Part shown: piece after piece, positions 32,745-44,995 of the stretch | Position numbering within the stretch: position 1 is the stretch's first letter | How the letters are laid out: the number at the start of each line of letters is the position of its first letter | Position numbers and translations under genes: made by a program | The notes under the pieces: generated by a model | What the model saw: the letters and a program-made list of their open reading frames with translations, nothing else | Told to the model about the DNA's origin: nothing | Database searches by the model: none | Source: Cristatella mucedo | Taxonomy: Eukaryota > Bryozoa > Phylactolaemata > Cristatellidae | DNA: 64,000 nucleotides | Direction of reading: 5' to 3' | NCBI GenBank assembly: GCA_009760855.2 | Contig: WPIO01000107.1 | Coordinates: 124,001 to 188,000, forward strand

Positions 32745-34935
32745 ATGTAATCAGAACATTTCTCGCGAGTTCGCTGACGTGCTTTTACAAAGTTCGCAGG
32801 AATAACAACTCAGTGACCCAGGAAAATACTGCAATCTAGAAATCCACCGAGATCCTGCTGCATTCCAACCCAAAACAAAAAGTATTTCATTAAACATTTT
32901 ATGTTTGTAATGCTTATACCAGCCCCTCGGTGACGATTGCACTTAAACAAAATCACCCGTATCTACTGTACCGTTCTCGTGCAATTCATTGCAATAGACT
33001 GCAGTAGCCCATGCAAATACCTCAATCCTATTCAATCCGCTAAATCCACCGCAAAGAAATCATAAATTATTTCGCCGAACACCGATTTGATTGCTTATCA
33101 AAGTGAACCGTGCCGTAGGTACATCCATGTATAAAAAAACAACACCGTTCATTCTCTCACTGTGGCAACTGAAGGCAATTGCCTGAATTGACTTGGGAAA
33201 CCAGAGCAATCTAATTTATTTCACTGCAAATCCTGTTCAAATAATTATGACGAAGCTCTAACAGACATTGCATATAGGACTTGAGTCAGTTAAAAGTGCA
33301 CTCACTCGCTCTCTTGTGCAAACGCATTCTCATATAATGCACTAAAATGAACTGCAATGGCTCTCTCCCATGCAGCACTCCACCTCAATCCGCTGAAAAA
33401 AGCTGAAATCCACCCCACAGCCACCAGATTGCATGCATACACTAAAAGCTCTATTTGTGATTTGGAGCTGCTCTACTCTAAGGTTCTTTTTTCTTGCGTA
33501 ACTTCATTGTAATTTCATCGACTATTTTGCAGCCAAGAACTGCAATCAAATGCAACTTCCACGGCCAGTACTTCTATATACCGCAACCACCAAAATACGA
33601 CAGGAATGCATAGAATTAAGTTCTAACATGGATTGCACAGTGGTCTAATCACCGGTTATTGTGTAATCACTCCATTTCACTACAATTGCCTCAACCATTT
33701 GGCGGCAATGTACTGCAATGCACTGCATTTTTCAGGCCCAATACAGCAATGTAATGCAAAATGCTCGGAAATTAGTTTCACAGTGCTTCAACTTGGAACA
33801 CAAGTTATAAAGAACATGGATTAAATTCAACCTCATCTTTTGGAGCAATTGTGCTCGTAAAATCTCTCACTGTGAATGTCAATAAATGGCAATGCCTCAC
33901 GTCGAAGGAGCAATCCATAACAATCCGTGGCAGATCGCCCATAAATTGGCTACACCAAGTACCGATTGTGGTCACATTTTACATTTCTTGGTGCTACAGG
34001 TAAAATCGTGGGACTTTCTAACTATTTAGCATTTAAATGCTGAAAAATGCACGGCAATCGACAGTAATCACACGGACAGTACCGACATCGCTCGCAAATC
34101 GACGAGAAATCTGCAGTACCGAGCTTCAACTTTCCCTCAAAATTTCTCTATACGCACACATGTTTACTACTATTTCGACTAGCTCTGACTGTTCAGTGTA
34201 GGGAAATGCATGGCAATCGACGGCAAACACTAGGCAATACGCAATACATTAAGATCCTTCGCAAATCGCTGGAAACTGACTGGGCCAAGATCGAATTTAT
34301 TTTACCTGTCGCAGGGCACTGTGATGAAAGTGCATTCACATCCTTTCAAGAAATCCTAAAAGTGTAATCTCCGTGAATGAATAACGCTTGGCAGCTATGG
34401 CCCATGCTAATTCCTCAATTCATTTTTAATTTAGGAGAAATTGACAGAGAAGCAATAGTTGTCATTACTTATAACATCGTTTTTGTCCAACGTGAAACTG
34501 TAATATTTTCAAGATGGTTTGCTCGTTAACTGTCAGCAATGCATGGCAATCAGCAGCAATTGTTGGGGCCGATAGCGAAACCGTTGACAATTGACATGAT
34601 AAGCTGCAATAAATAGCAACTATCGTTCCTGTTCGTATTGTAACATGTAACTGTTCACCAACAGAGTTTTTATTTATTGTGGGCATTTAACGGATAGCAA
34701 CGCATTGCGATTAACGGCAATGACCCGATGAAACAAACCACTCCATAAAAATCAGTTGCAAAACGACCGACAGTTGCTAAGAGAAGCTCTAACCGTTCTT
34801 GCATTCTTGCAATTTACTCCACTGCATTACAAGTGCAGCCACATCCTTCGAAACAAACGACAAATGCAATTTCAAGGGGCAATTCAGAGCAATCGACGGC
34901 TACGACCTAGAAAAATGTGGAAATACATTAGTCGT
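32745..34935 (+). repeat. Left array, about 13 degenerate units
   Basis: Recurring words are GCAATGCACTGCAAT, CACGGCAATCGAC, GGCAATCGACGGC and TCGCAAATCG. The units at 34036-34200 and 34201-34378 align well over the first 70 bases. Units further left are more decayed and recognisable mainly by TGCAAT and GGCAAT words at the same spacing. Confidence 0.65.
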
Positions 34936-35615
34936 AAGTATGCATACTCAACTTTAGTCGTGAGACCAAGGGTATAAACAAGCGATCATACCATGTGAGG
35001 AAGACCTTGTGGTTAGCAGGAAAAAAGGTCACTCACCCTCCACAGCCAGGTGGGTTGTGTAGAAGAGTTGCGGTGAGGAGCCGCAAAACAGAAGCTAGAA
35101 GGTGAGAAGCTACATAATTTAGTAAAAATTTAGACTGGCACAATTGCAGTGATATTAAGGTGAGAAAGATAGATATTTATTATTCGTGCTCTACATGAGG
35201 GCTGTGAAGGAAGTTTCCAGCAGTGCGAACTTTCCGTTTTCTGGTGCCACGTGTCCAGGGCTGTCAATTTTCAGTTAGCAGATTAGTGACCATGTCAGTC
35301 GGACAAAGAAACGTTTTTAAATTAAGCATATTATATTAGGTGTATCGAAGCACTTTAAAGATGTGCGATGTAATACCTTATGTGTACTTTAGCTTTGCAG
35401 GTGCAGTTAATTTAAGAAGAATTCTCGAAGGCTGCTGTATTGCTATGTTCCAGTGCCATTGGTTAAAATGCAGTCACCGAGATCTAACATTAACAATTGA
35501 TGGCGTTATCTGAGTGCACCAAATATAGATTACAAACGAAAGAGAAGTCGAAGAGGAAGCGTCAGCCAGTAGCTTTAAGCCTATTTTTAATTAACTGTTA
35601 AAGATTTTTGCAGAA
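34936..35615. other. Spacer between the inverted arrays
   Basis: About 680 bases without the GCAATCGAC words. It holds no open frame of note and no recognised transposase or RNA gene. Confidence 0.5.
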
Positions 35616-38130
35616 TACCAGGCCGTTAACGTCGATTGCCGTGTATTGCCCTCAAATGAAGGTTTGGGGTTGCCCTTATAATAAAACACATTATAGTGCA
35701 CAACAAAGATTGGATCTTCTCCTAAAAGCTTTGCTCGTTATTGTCACAGTAAATCATGCATTGCCGTATTACCTCAGGAAATTTTGATCGATTGCCACGC
35801 ATTGCCCAAGGTGGAGCGTGACAAATGAAAGTATTTGCAACTACACTGAGCATCAGGTGGCTGTCGAATTAGAAAATCAAACAACCAATTTCCAGAAAAT
35901 TTGAGTTCCACTTTGGTAGAGGCTGGGCCATTGCTGTCGATTGCCGTGAACTGTCCTATATTGTGTCTCTGTCGATAGCTTAAAAGAATATGGCTGCAAT
36001 TTTCCAATGCAGTTTAGTGCAATACCTAAGAAAACTTGGAGCTACTCTTAGCTACTTTTAGTCAATTTTTAACGGACCGTTATTAATTGCTAAATATCCA
36101 GGGCCGAAGTCTCGCATGACTTTACCCACAGTGAGTAGAAATTATGCACTCGCACAGATTAGATGGAAGTGTTTTTTCAATTTATTGAAGTAAATCTTCC
36201 AATTTTCCACTGGTTTTGTAATCGGCCCCAGTCATTACTGTGGATTCTCCTACAATGATGATGGTTAACTAGCGAAGCACCTTGAAAATGACACAGTATC
36301 AATTTGGACGAAAAGGAATGTTATTCTTAATGGCAAGTATGGTTTACTCTGCCAATTTCTTGTAAATTTGTCGCGACTTTGGGTACTGGCCCAGGACATT
36401 GCAGTCGATTGCCATTGAATAATAACGATTGTACCCGTGCGATTTGTTGGAAGAATGTGATTGGTCTTCAAACACAGTGGGCTTTCATAGGTAAGATAAA
36501 TTGTATCTTTTTCCAGTGATTTCCCTACGGATCATAGGAAATTGCAGAGTTTGTGTTGCCCTACGTTTATTGCTAAAGATTTAACGATCAGAGATGGCTA
36601 CAAGGATTGAACAACTGTGCTAGCTCAGTGAAATTTACCAGGAGTGATAATTAAATTTTGGTGCCGCTGATTTCTCGTTGATTTGCGACTGATTGCAGTA
36701 TTGGTACCTGCCACTGCTTTCTATTGCTTTGCAGTATTGGTAATTAGTGTGAAAAATAGCTTGAAAGTTCTACAATTTCACTTTTAGCACAAAGCAATGT
36801 GAAATGCAATGTAAATTGACACTTCGTTTAGTATATTTGTGGTCGATTTACCATGGATTGCAGTGGATTGCTGCTTTGAACGAGCTGCTGCCGTAGATTG
36901 CCATGCATTGCCCGATATTTTACAAGCATAACTGCGTAACAATTTAAGTTTGATTTGGGCTAGTGTAATTCTAACATGCATTCAAAATTTTAGCACCTCG
37001 AAACCGATACCATCGCATTTTGCAACAGATTGCTGTAGATGTACGTATTGGCCCAGGAAATTGCAGTCAATTACAGTGCATTGCTGCCGTATGGTCCCGG
37101 CAGTTGTTGCAGAATTGTGCGATTGCAAAATAGCTAATAATTTGAGCAACCTGCCCAATTTGTATAGCTTAAATTGTACATATTCTGTTCGTTTTGTGGC
37201 AGGTAGGGGTAGGCTGACCTAATGGCACAGGCAGTTGCAGTCAATTGCAGCATATGGTTGCAGATGGGTGGATGCAATTACGGTGAAGTCATGCAAGAAC
37301 ACAATAACCGAAGACTAGAGCAGCGTTGAATCATAATTTGGTCTTCTAGTGTAGGCAGTGTGGTCGCTGTTGTAGGATTGTAGGCTGTTTCGGCGAATTG
37401 AGGTCAATAGTGGCGTGGAACCGGTATATTGAAATCGGAAACAGTGCATTACATGAGAACGCGTTTATACAATGCAGGCGTATTTTTTGGAAGCTCTTTG
37501 GAAGGAGTCTATTTATATGTGTAAATTTAATTAGAACTTTGTGATGGCGCTTTGAGGACGATATGCAGTGTGCAAAGTGTATTGCAGTAGTTTCCCAGGT
37601 CATGTCAGGCGACTGCCTAAGCTTTATCACAGTGTAAGGCTGCAGCGTATTTTTATTTTACGTCGCGCACACAGCACGGTGCACTTTAAAATAAAATAAA
37701 ATCTCAAGCTTGGGACAATATTTTTTGATTTTTGGCAGTAGTGGATTGAGCTATTTTCCGGGGATACTTCAGTCGATTGCAGCGTAGCGTACGAGAATTG
37801 TTGCAAGAATGCCAGTGAAATTGGTGAAGTGAAATAATCCAAGATGTGCAGCCAAACGAAGAAGGAGCTCTTAGAACACAATTTATTTTGTATGTAGTAG
37901 GAATGTAGTTGATTGCTAGATTATGTTATGGGCTGGGGCCACTGCAATATTATTTCTGTGAACTTCTTGAGAACACGTGAGCGAAATAGTTTGAAGTTAC
38001 GTAGGTACATTTTAGATACATATTCTAAACTTGTCTGAACTGCGCACATCTGATTTGCATTGGACTCGACGGGAACTAAAAGGGCGTGCAGTGGATTGTA
38101 GCTTATTGCAGCAGTTTGAGGTAATTCGCC
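35616..38130 (-). repeat. Right array, about 15 degenerate units, opposite orientation
   Basis: Words such as GTCGATTGCCGTG, GATCGATTGCCACGCATTGC, GTAGATTGCCATGCATTGCC and GCAGTCAATTGCAGC recur at about 165-base steps. These are the reverse complements of the left-array words. Short frames on both strands in this stretch are by-products of the repeat. Confidence 0.65.
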
Positions 38131-38599
38131 GAACCCCAGTAAAACAATCCCTGTAATTCGTCAGATGATGACCTCATCTCCACGGTCAACCGCACCACAT
38201 GAAGTGAATGGAAATGGCTTGGAAGATATTTGTTATGCAACCAAGCTTAGTTGGCACCTATCTTCATTTGTGTCCTTCTAGAATTAAACATAATATGAGG
38301 TGGTTCAATGCATCACAGCCCGTCGACGAAATATCAAAATACCTGCCGGTCACCTTGCGGATATCATGTCAAATTGCTCGTCTGCATCCGGTGGTCTTTC
38401 TTATCATGAACCAACTGCCAATCATTCAAAAACCTTGTTTGAAGGAACACAAATGAAGTTTTTATTTCTCTGGTGATTAATCCCGAGACAACGCACGGTT
38501 TTAAAAATTGTACGGGGAAACCTTAAAACACTTAAGCGTAGTTCATAGCTTATTTCACATCAATTAAACCACTTTTAGGTTTATCTTCACGTCGCCGCA
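38131..38599. other. No gene seen
   Basis: Unique sequence after the array. An 82-codon frame at 38208-38456 has no recognisable content. Confidence 0.4.
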
Positions 38600-39215
38600 G
38601 TATGCACAAGATAGTCACCGTTGTCTAGCTTGCTTCCTTCCAGCCCAGATAAACGCACTACATACATGAGCCATTAGGCCCGGAGCAACAGGCCAATACC
38701 CGTTGTGAGGAAGTGGCTGTGGGGGACGAATCAATCCTTGGCCGGGTAGTTGCTGCCCCTGCTCTGTGCAGGCTGGATCTACCAAGCATGGCTTTAATTG
38801 AGACTTTTGAATTCCCAGGGTTTCGTGACAACCGCTCTCTGCAAGACCCAACGATCGATGCTATCAGTGTCCATGGAAACAGCCAGCACTTCAAGGATTG
38901 CCCGCACGAGGCGGCAGGAGAGCCCTTGAGGCTCTTACAAGCGTCTGACCACAACAAGATATGGATTAACCTGTTAAGGCTGCTGGGCTTTGGTATTGCA
39001 AATGTTTCTCATCAGATGTCGATGTGTCATTCAAGCCGGCGATTGCACGGGTGAGCGAAGCATGCTACAGCCTTTCACCTAGGATGGAAGTGTTCGTCCC
39101 AAAACGAATTAAGTCCAGCCCGCCCACAGAGCTAGGTGCGAACGAGAAATGGGCCGACGTAAAGTTTAGGAGACGGCACGCGAGATCAGCTTTGTCAGTA
39201 AAATTACGCTAAAGA
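38600..39215. other. GC-richer block with overlapping short frames
   Basis: Base composition rises clearly against both flanks. Plus-strand frames at 38713-39054 (113 codons) and 39024-39212 (62 codons) overlap, and long minus-strand frames coexist, which is typical of GC-rich DNA and not proof of coding. I recognise no domain. It could be an old exon, an inserted element or a processed copy of a gene. Confidence 0.35.
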
Positions 39216-39504
39216 GTTAGAGCAGCATTGAACCAAGGTTAAAAGCGTATAACCTTTAATCATCAAAGAAGCCATTTTCTATTCAATATTCAGTTAACCG
39301 CATATATATGAAACACGAAAATAATGAGAAGGGTGATATATACTGGAAAACATGCCGTGCATGAAATGTAATGCAAGTAAAGGTTCAAAAAAACGAAAAC
39401 GAGCCACTGCTTATCTAGCTTCTGCAAGTGCATCATGACCTCATTTATTATGAGCTGTCAAGAGTACAACTATGCACTCTTGCAAATGTGCTTTCTTATG
39501 CAAT

Positions 39505-39845
39505 CCAATGTATCTCCGTCTGTAACTCAACAAATTCATAAAGACTGCCTGGGTGTTACGCAGGAGAGTTTTGAATAGCACACTCGAAGCCTAATCGGCT
39601 GTCGGTACGCATTTGCAGCAAAGAGAAAGTAGGAAGCATAGCAGAGTCAGGAGAGCAGTTAAGGTAGTGAGTAGCATCGAATTAGCAGCCCAGGACCACT
39701 GAAAAAGATGAACCAGAGTTGGCCGTAGGAGAGTAGTTGTCGTAGCTTAAGAATTGGGGAAGCCAGTTCCACAGTATAGGACCTGCAGAAATAAAGCTTC
39801 TGTCGCCAATGGTCTTTAAGCGGTGGAATGAAACAGCATTTCATA
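39505..39845 (-). mobile_element. L2-B 3' end fragment
   Basis: The minus strand gives the end of the L2-B ORF and the 3' UTR, including CGAAGCCTAATCGGCTGTCG on the plus strand and the terminal block seen as AATGTATCTCCGTCTGTAAC. It is the same 3' terminus as at 29235 and 62100. Confidence 0.78.
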
Positions 39846-40694
39846 AAAAAAGGGTAAAAAGCCAGTTAAACGATTCAGAAATTAGCACATAAAAGTGTGA
39901 GTGCTTCGGCCGATATATATCAATATTAAGTCAAGTGTGATTTTGATAAATTTTTTTAGTACCCCCACAAAAAGGAATCCTTTTATATATGCTGTAACCA
40001 AGCATGATTAAATGCTTAGCGGCGACATGCCCAGGGTAAACATACATAGCATAGTTAGGGGCAGTATGCGTAGGGTCACTAAGTAATCATCTTTAGTAGT
40101 AATATGAGTTGTTTCACTAAAAGATGGGCATACTCAAGAGCAATCATATAAGACCCAGCTCATGTCGTGAGAAACAAAGCTCTCAGTCGTCTCTGTTGTC
40201 AAGGGATACGACTGACATATGTTTAGCCAGTTTACTGCGAGTATAACTCAGAAACAAGAAGTGCTCGTTTTAATAGAGCTCTACTGCAGAACATGAAATA
40301 GAATACGGAAAATTGTTCTATAGGAAATGAATGAATAAGAACTTTAGATCAAAGTCTAGTGGTTGAAGATTTGTGAGGATATTCCATAAGAAGACTATCG
40401 AGCTGTGTGGGAGTACATGTAGATTTTTCTAAAGAATCAGTAAATGGAGATCGATTGTACATGAATGAATGCAGATTTTTGTACATGAAGAAAGGCAGCC
40501 CTTGAAAATGACTCCAAATGCATTTTCTGAGCGGTGATTAGTAGAGGATGTATGTGACTATAACTTGTTTGTGGCTAAATAATATACGAAATATGCTTGG
40601 CGGTTTAAGTTCACTTATTTTAAGCAGGTGGATGGGGGCTAGTCTACCGTAGCCCAAGCTCCAGCCATTGAACATATCCCACCCTGGTTCCAGA
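39846..40694. other. No gene seen
   Basis: Unique AT-rich DNA. Nothing supportable. Confidence 0.4.
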
Positions 40695-40800
40695 CGGAAA
40701 TTTCTCACTTTCTCTTTGTTGTTTGAGATGAAGTCCCTTGGCTACTGAATATGCCACAAAAGCCTCCTACGCTCTCAGAGCACTATACAAAAACAGGTCA
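40695..40800 (+). mobile_element. L2-B 3' UTR scrap
   Basis: It contains ACTTTCTCTTTGTTGTTTGA, GATGAAGTCCCTTGGCTAC and a GAATATGCCACAAAAGCC stretch, equal to the L2-B 3' UTR at 61986-62045 with small changes. Confidence 0.65.
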
Positions 40801-42334
40801 CATTTGAAATCATTTATGCAAGCAATGTTAAGTAATAAACAAACCCAGGCACTTTTAAACAGAAATTATATACAGCCTTTGGAAGGTTCTCCGTTTTCAT
40901 CTTTGCACCTTTACAAAATCGTCGCTGGTGGGCAAAGGTTGCAAGCTTTGTCCAGAATATGGGTCCAACATAAAAATAGCAGCAGTTGTGTCTGAGTTAA
41001 AAGTTGGGGAAGGGGCAGAGAGAAAAATGTGGCGTTGAGACTTAATGTTGAAGGCAGAAGCAATTGATGGTAGCAGTGGCAACTTATCTTTATAAATAAT
41101 TATTGTAACACAAACATTGCAAATATCGTCTTGCATATAGATCTCTTGCTAGAAGCTGTAACTAGCTGTAGATGAAGCGCTTTATCAAGTGAATTATTAT
41201 TATCATTGTCATGTGGTTAATGGGAAAACAGCTGCCAGCATTAATAAGAACACCAATGACAATTTGCCCTTAACTTTGGAATTCGGCAAGGAACGTGTGG
41301 GTCTAAGGCTTCTTCGTAAATTTTGATTTACTTAGGGGATGTCTTGAATTCATCGGAGTAATATACAGTTAGCCGGAGTGTTAGAACTAAAGGCATTTTG
41401 TCGTAAAGATCTGAGGTCGGTTTATATTACAGCTTGGTGATTGAAGCCGTAAGACCTGGTGGTACAAAATCCCGCATCATTGGCTACTTTTTCAAATAGA
41501 CAGACGGGATGAAGACAATGAGGGAATGTAATGGTGAGTTAGCTAATCTTTATGTAAATAGGCTACTTTATCATGATCCTATAAAGGTCGGCGAGAGGTG
41601 GTAGAAAGTGCAAAACGTGTCACTTCCGACGCACCCAGCAATCCAGGCTGAATCACAGCAGCCGAAGATGAAGAGTTCGATTAAAACGGTCATCACCGTA
41701 TCCCAAAACAACTGTCTCCAGGTGTCATAAAAAGCGATCCAACATCCTGATGTGACCTGATAATTCCAGCGTCTAAGGATTACGTGGAGGGATTTCCATC
41801 GTGCAATCATTTAATGAATTTGGTGAGACTGGCCTGCTCTGCCGAGGTATTTCGGTTATCAATTGGTTGTAGAAATACACGATGGCCAAAAACTGTCCAA
41901 TCAACTAAGAATGTCATACGGCAGGTCTATACAGTCTCGTCAGCCAAAAAAGTGAATACTATCCACATTGCGATACGGTTAACCTGGGGATATAAATTGA
42001 AGAAACTCATCGCAGGGTAAAAGGCCGACGAGATATATCTGAGTATAAACACATAGGTCGATCTCTAAAAATTTCCCAGAGTAAGGATGAATTGTTTATA
42101 AAGCTACTTTTGATCGGTGGGAGTTCTCTAAATCAAGTAAAAGCAATCGTATGTTTCTGTCAATCCTGGCCAGGCGGAGGTGGTGGCTATAACAGTCCTA
42201 GTTTTGCTAACGCCCAGGTTTGAGACTCAATACGCGGAAAAGAAAAGCGAGCCATCGAAAAAAGTTGTCTAGAAGGGCGGGCATAAAAGGTTAGAGATTG
42301 CACTGGGCTTGTTATGGTCCATTTGGCCAAGACA
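40801..42334. other. Sparse region, possible L2-A tail terminus at 41165-41210
   Basis: The words AAGCGCTTTATCAAGTGAAT and ATTATTATTATCATT near 41175 match the last 40 bases of L2-A but lack the first hairpin arm. Elsewhere no gene is seen. Frames at 41571-41810 and 41784-42020 show no known domain. Confidence 0.35.
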
Positions 42335-42381
42335 CAGGAAGTTGATGTTTTCAGGTCTTTTCCTTTAGATTCAACTTCCTG
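42335..42381. repeat. 11-bp perfect inverted repeat
   Basis: CAGGAAGTTGA (42335-42345) and TCAACTTCCTG (42371-42381) are exact reverse complements around a 25-base loop. No associated gene is seen. Confidence 0.6.
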
Positions 42382-42849
42382 GCGAGAGATGATGAGCGTT
42401 CGCCGGTAGACAGACGAAACGATTGCACCGTTTCAATAAGACTAAAGTGTCCACCTCCTGACTTCCAATCGTAAGACTCGATAGAAAGCAACGGTCATAG
42501 AACGACACTGACATATCGTGTGCCTTTGATAATTAACGAAATATTTGCTTGCTGGGTGGACTGAGATATAACGGATAGCAAGCAGATAACAAGTATTTTC
42601 GGCTCGGCCACACCTCACAATCTTTTCTAATGGCTCTCAAAGTAGTTAGAAAGATCTGCCCTTGTCGCAAACAACCAGCTGCTTTTGATTGAAATGCGAT
42701 ACTGACTTTCTTTGTTTAATGTGCTCAGATTAAAGCATCAAATGCCGTCATTCGCCCTGATGCTGTTGCTGCAGGATGTCCACAGGGAGAGCTCAGAGGT
42801 GTCGGCCGCCAGCAAACTTCAGAATTGTTGTAGGGATGGATAGGGGCTC
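42382..42849. other. No gene seen
   Basis: Unique sequence up to the L2-B fragment. Nothing supportable. Confidence 0.4.
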
Positions 42850-43625
42850 TTCCAATAGGTGATGTCAATTTGCAACCATCACAGCGTGCTCAAAATTTAG
42901 GTGTAGTTTTTGACAGCTACCTACATTTTAAAAGCTTTATTCATAAGACTACTTTCGGCTAGCCATTACCTCCGATCTCTATCTAAGATTAGGAGCTGTC
43001 TTCACAGTAGCTTGCAAGCATTCAACTAGCTCCTTAGTTCTGTCTCAGCTTGATTATTTTAATTAACTTCTGGATATGCTATCAAAGAAGGCAACTAAGC
43101 CACTGCAGCTGGCTATGAATATGGCTGCAAGGCCAGTTTTTAAGTACCGGAGATTTGACCGTGTGTCTCATTTGCTAAAAGAGCTAGGGTGGCTGTCGGT
43201 TGATCAACATATAAAGAGGTCTGCTACAGCTTGGCTCATTCACTGCTGCACCAGTTTCAGCCTTCTCATTCCTTCAGGTCTTGTATGACAACAAACCAGC
43301 TGTTCCATTCCTCCGCTTAAAGACATTGGGCGACAGAAGCTGGAGATCTTCAGGTCCTAGACCTTGAAAAGTGCTCCCTCAGTTCTTATGCAAAGATAAA
43401 TAATCTCCTGCTACCGACTGTAGCTCGTCCTTTCCAGCAGTTCTGAGCTGCTACTTCCATGCTACCTCAACTGCTCTCCTGACTCTGATATGCTTCCCAC
43501 TTTCTCTTTGTCGCGTGAGACGAAGTCTGTTAGCTACCGAATGCGTACCAAAAGCCGCTTAGGCTGCGAGTGTGCTATACAAAACTCTCTTGCGCACCAC
43601 CTGCATAGTCTTATTGGCTTTTCGG
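42850..43625 (+). mobile_element. L2-B C-terminal and 3' UTR fragment
   Basis: It follows the L2-B copy at 61290-62100: QNLGVVFDS-like start near 42890, LVLSQLDYFN-like segment, SKKATKPLQLAMNMAARPVF in frame at 43076-43140, then broken frames, and a 3' UTR with CGAAGTCTGTTAGCTACCGA. It stops short of the true L2-B end. Confidence 0.78.
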
Positions 43626-44639
43626 GATGACAAACAGACCCACCTTATGTAAGGAGACGGACGTGCGGCAGTTATGAATAAATGGCTTTAAAATAATAAT
43701 GTAATCACTGCCATTAATATGCACACTTATATTTTTTATATAGGCACTTATTTTTTCGTTGTACGAGAAGCAGGCTGGAATGGTCAAGATGTCATGCACG
43801 TTTCTAGGATCAATAAGGGCTGTCAGTGTGGATATCAGTAAAAGCAGCGAGGGAATGGCCGTTGGAGGATTATCTTCAAACGTTATCAATTATGTGAATA
43901 TCTTGGCTCTAGGCGGCACTAAGCTCCAGCCTTTCGGAGCATATGCACTAAAGGCACAATTTGAGGGACAACTAAGCGGCTCGATTCAGGTAGTCGGTAG
44001 AATTCTGCCTAGCCCAGTTGGAAGGTAGCTGTTAGAGGTATACTTGTGTGTGCCTGCGGCAGTTGCATTTAGCTCAAAGTCTTCACAATGGCAAATTTTT
44101 AGGCAACTGACGCAGTGCAACGTCCTGCCACTGGCATATATGCTATTTCCGGACACGAGTGTATTCTTCAGCTCACACAAGGCCGGAGCTGCCATTAAGC
44201 AATAATCTATGGTTCTGGGCTAATGGAGTGCTAGAAAAGGATTGAAAATTAAAAACACCTGTTTTAATCAAACAAAATAACTACCACCACAAACATTCCA
44301 TTTTGAAATTGTCATGCAACTTAGTGATTAAACTTCATAGGAAGCCGATAAGAAGATATATCCCAATAGCGAAGGAGCAAGGGATGTCGGTGCAAACTGT
44401 TTGCAGTGGAGTTGGCTGATAGGGTTTTGTGGGCAGTTCGAAATCTAGTTCCTCAGACACATCAAAGAAAGTGACTGCAACAGGCAGTGAAACAACCCGC
44501 AGTGTATCTGAAGCCGGCAGTACTTGAATTTGGTCATAGCACTTGAACCTCTTGTATGAGGTGTCAGATGGCACACAAGATAAGTTGGCGTCTTTTCAAG
44601 ATATCTGTTCCTAGGCTGTGGATTGGCATCGTCTTGTAG
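43626..44639. other. Mostly unclassified
   Basis: A short stretch near 43920-43965 resembles the minus-strand L2 C-terminal region (GGAGCATATGCACTAAAGGC). The rest is unassigned. Short minus-strand frames at 43611-43889 and 44335-44678 show no domain I recognise. Confidence 0.35.
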
Positions 44640-44725
44640 GCGTTTCTTTTTGTCGCTGGAAGCGGTGGTGATAGCCATAAATTCTCTTATGTCGTCTTAC
44701 AAAAGAGGCTTCATATCAGGTCGTG
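44640..44725 (+). mobile_element. SINE-S 3' half
   Basis: GGAAGCGGTGGTGATAGCC, AATTCTCTTATGTCGTC and TACAAAAGAGGCTTCATATC match the last 80 bases of SINE-S. The tRNA head is missing. Confidence 0.6.
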
Positions 44726-44847
44726 TATCAAGGGTGCTCAAATAAGCAGTAAATCCTTAGCTGGTTTTCTATCACCAACGGTTGCTCGAGAATTCACACT
44801 GCAGCTAGAGAGTCCATTTCTAGCCTTGAAGGCGATTCAAGTATCAC

Positions 44848-44995
44848 ACCCCTAACCGTGTTTGTCATGTTGTTTATCAAGCATGATATTATTCAACCTT
44901 CCATCGCGTTACATTTTGCAGCTAATGTAAAGGGCCTAGAAAGAGATTGAGTTCTCTGAGGGCGCTTTATCAATTGCATTGTTATTATATTCCTC
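44848..44995 (+). mobile_element. L2-A 3' end fragment
   Basis: Starts TCACACCCCTAACCGTGTTT (L2-A 3' UTR), with the hairpin tail GGGCCTAGAAAGAGATTGAG and TTCTCTGAGGGCGCTTTATC, ending in TTATTATATT. It lies directly before the R1 repeat at 44996. Confidence 0.85.

Larger units (their letters stand above)
32745..38130. mobile_element. Inverted pair of ~165-bp repeat arrays (foldback-like element)
   Basis: The left arm (to about 34935) repeats a degenerate unit whose best words read GCAATGCATGGCAATCGAC. The right arm (from about 35616) repeats the reverse complement, GTCGATTGCCGTGCATTGCC. Core positions are 34053, 34212, 34545, 34707 and 34889 on the left, and 35631, 35787, 35936, 36404, 36893, 37065, 37240, 37403, 37772, 37908 and 38091 on the right. 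Steps are mostly 135-190 bases or about three times that. No convincing coding frame exists inside. Such arms built of tandem units around a small loop are known from Foldback-type DNA transposons. A satellite that changed orientation is the alternative. Outer boundaries are approximate. Confidence 0.65.

Noticed and set aside
36950-37222. 90-codon frame inside the right array
   Set aside because: It crosses repeat units, has no homologous frame in neighbouring units and no domain.
32945-38120. CRISPR-like array reading of the evenly spaced repeats
   Set aside because: Units are about 165 bases, degenerate, lack conserved short repeats with unique spacers, change orientation, and the DNA is from an animal.
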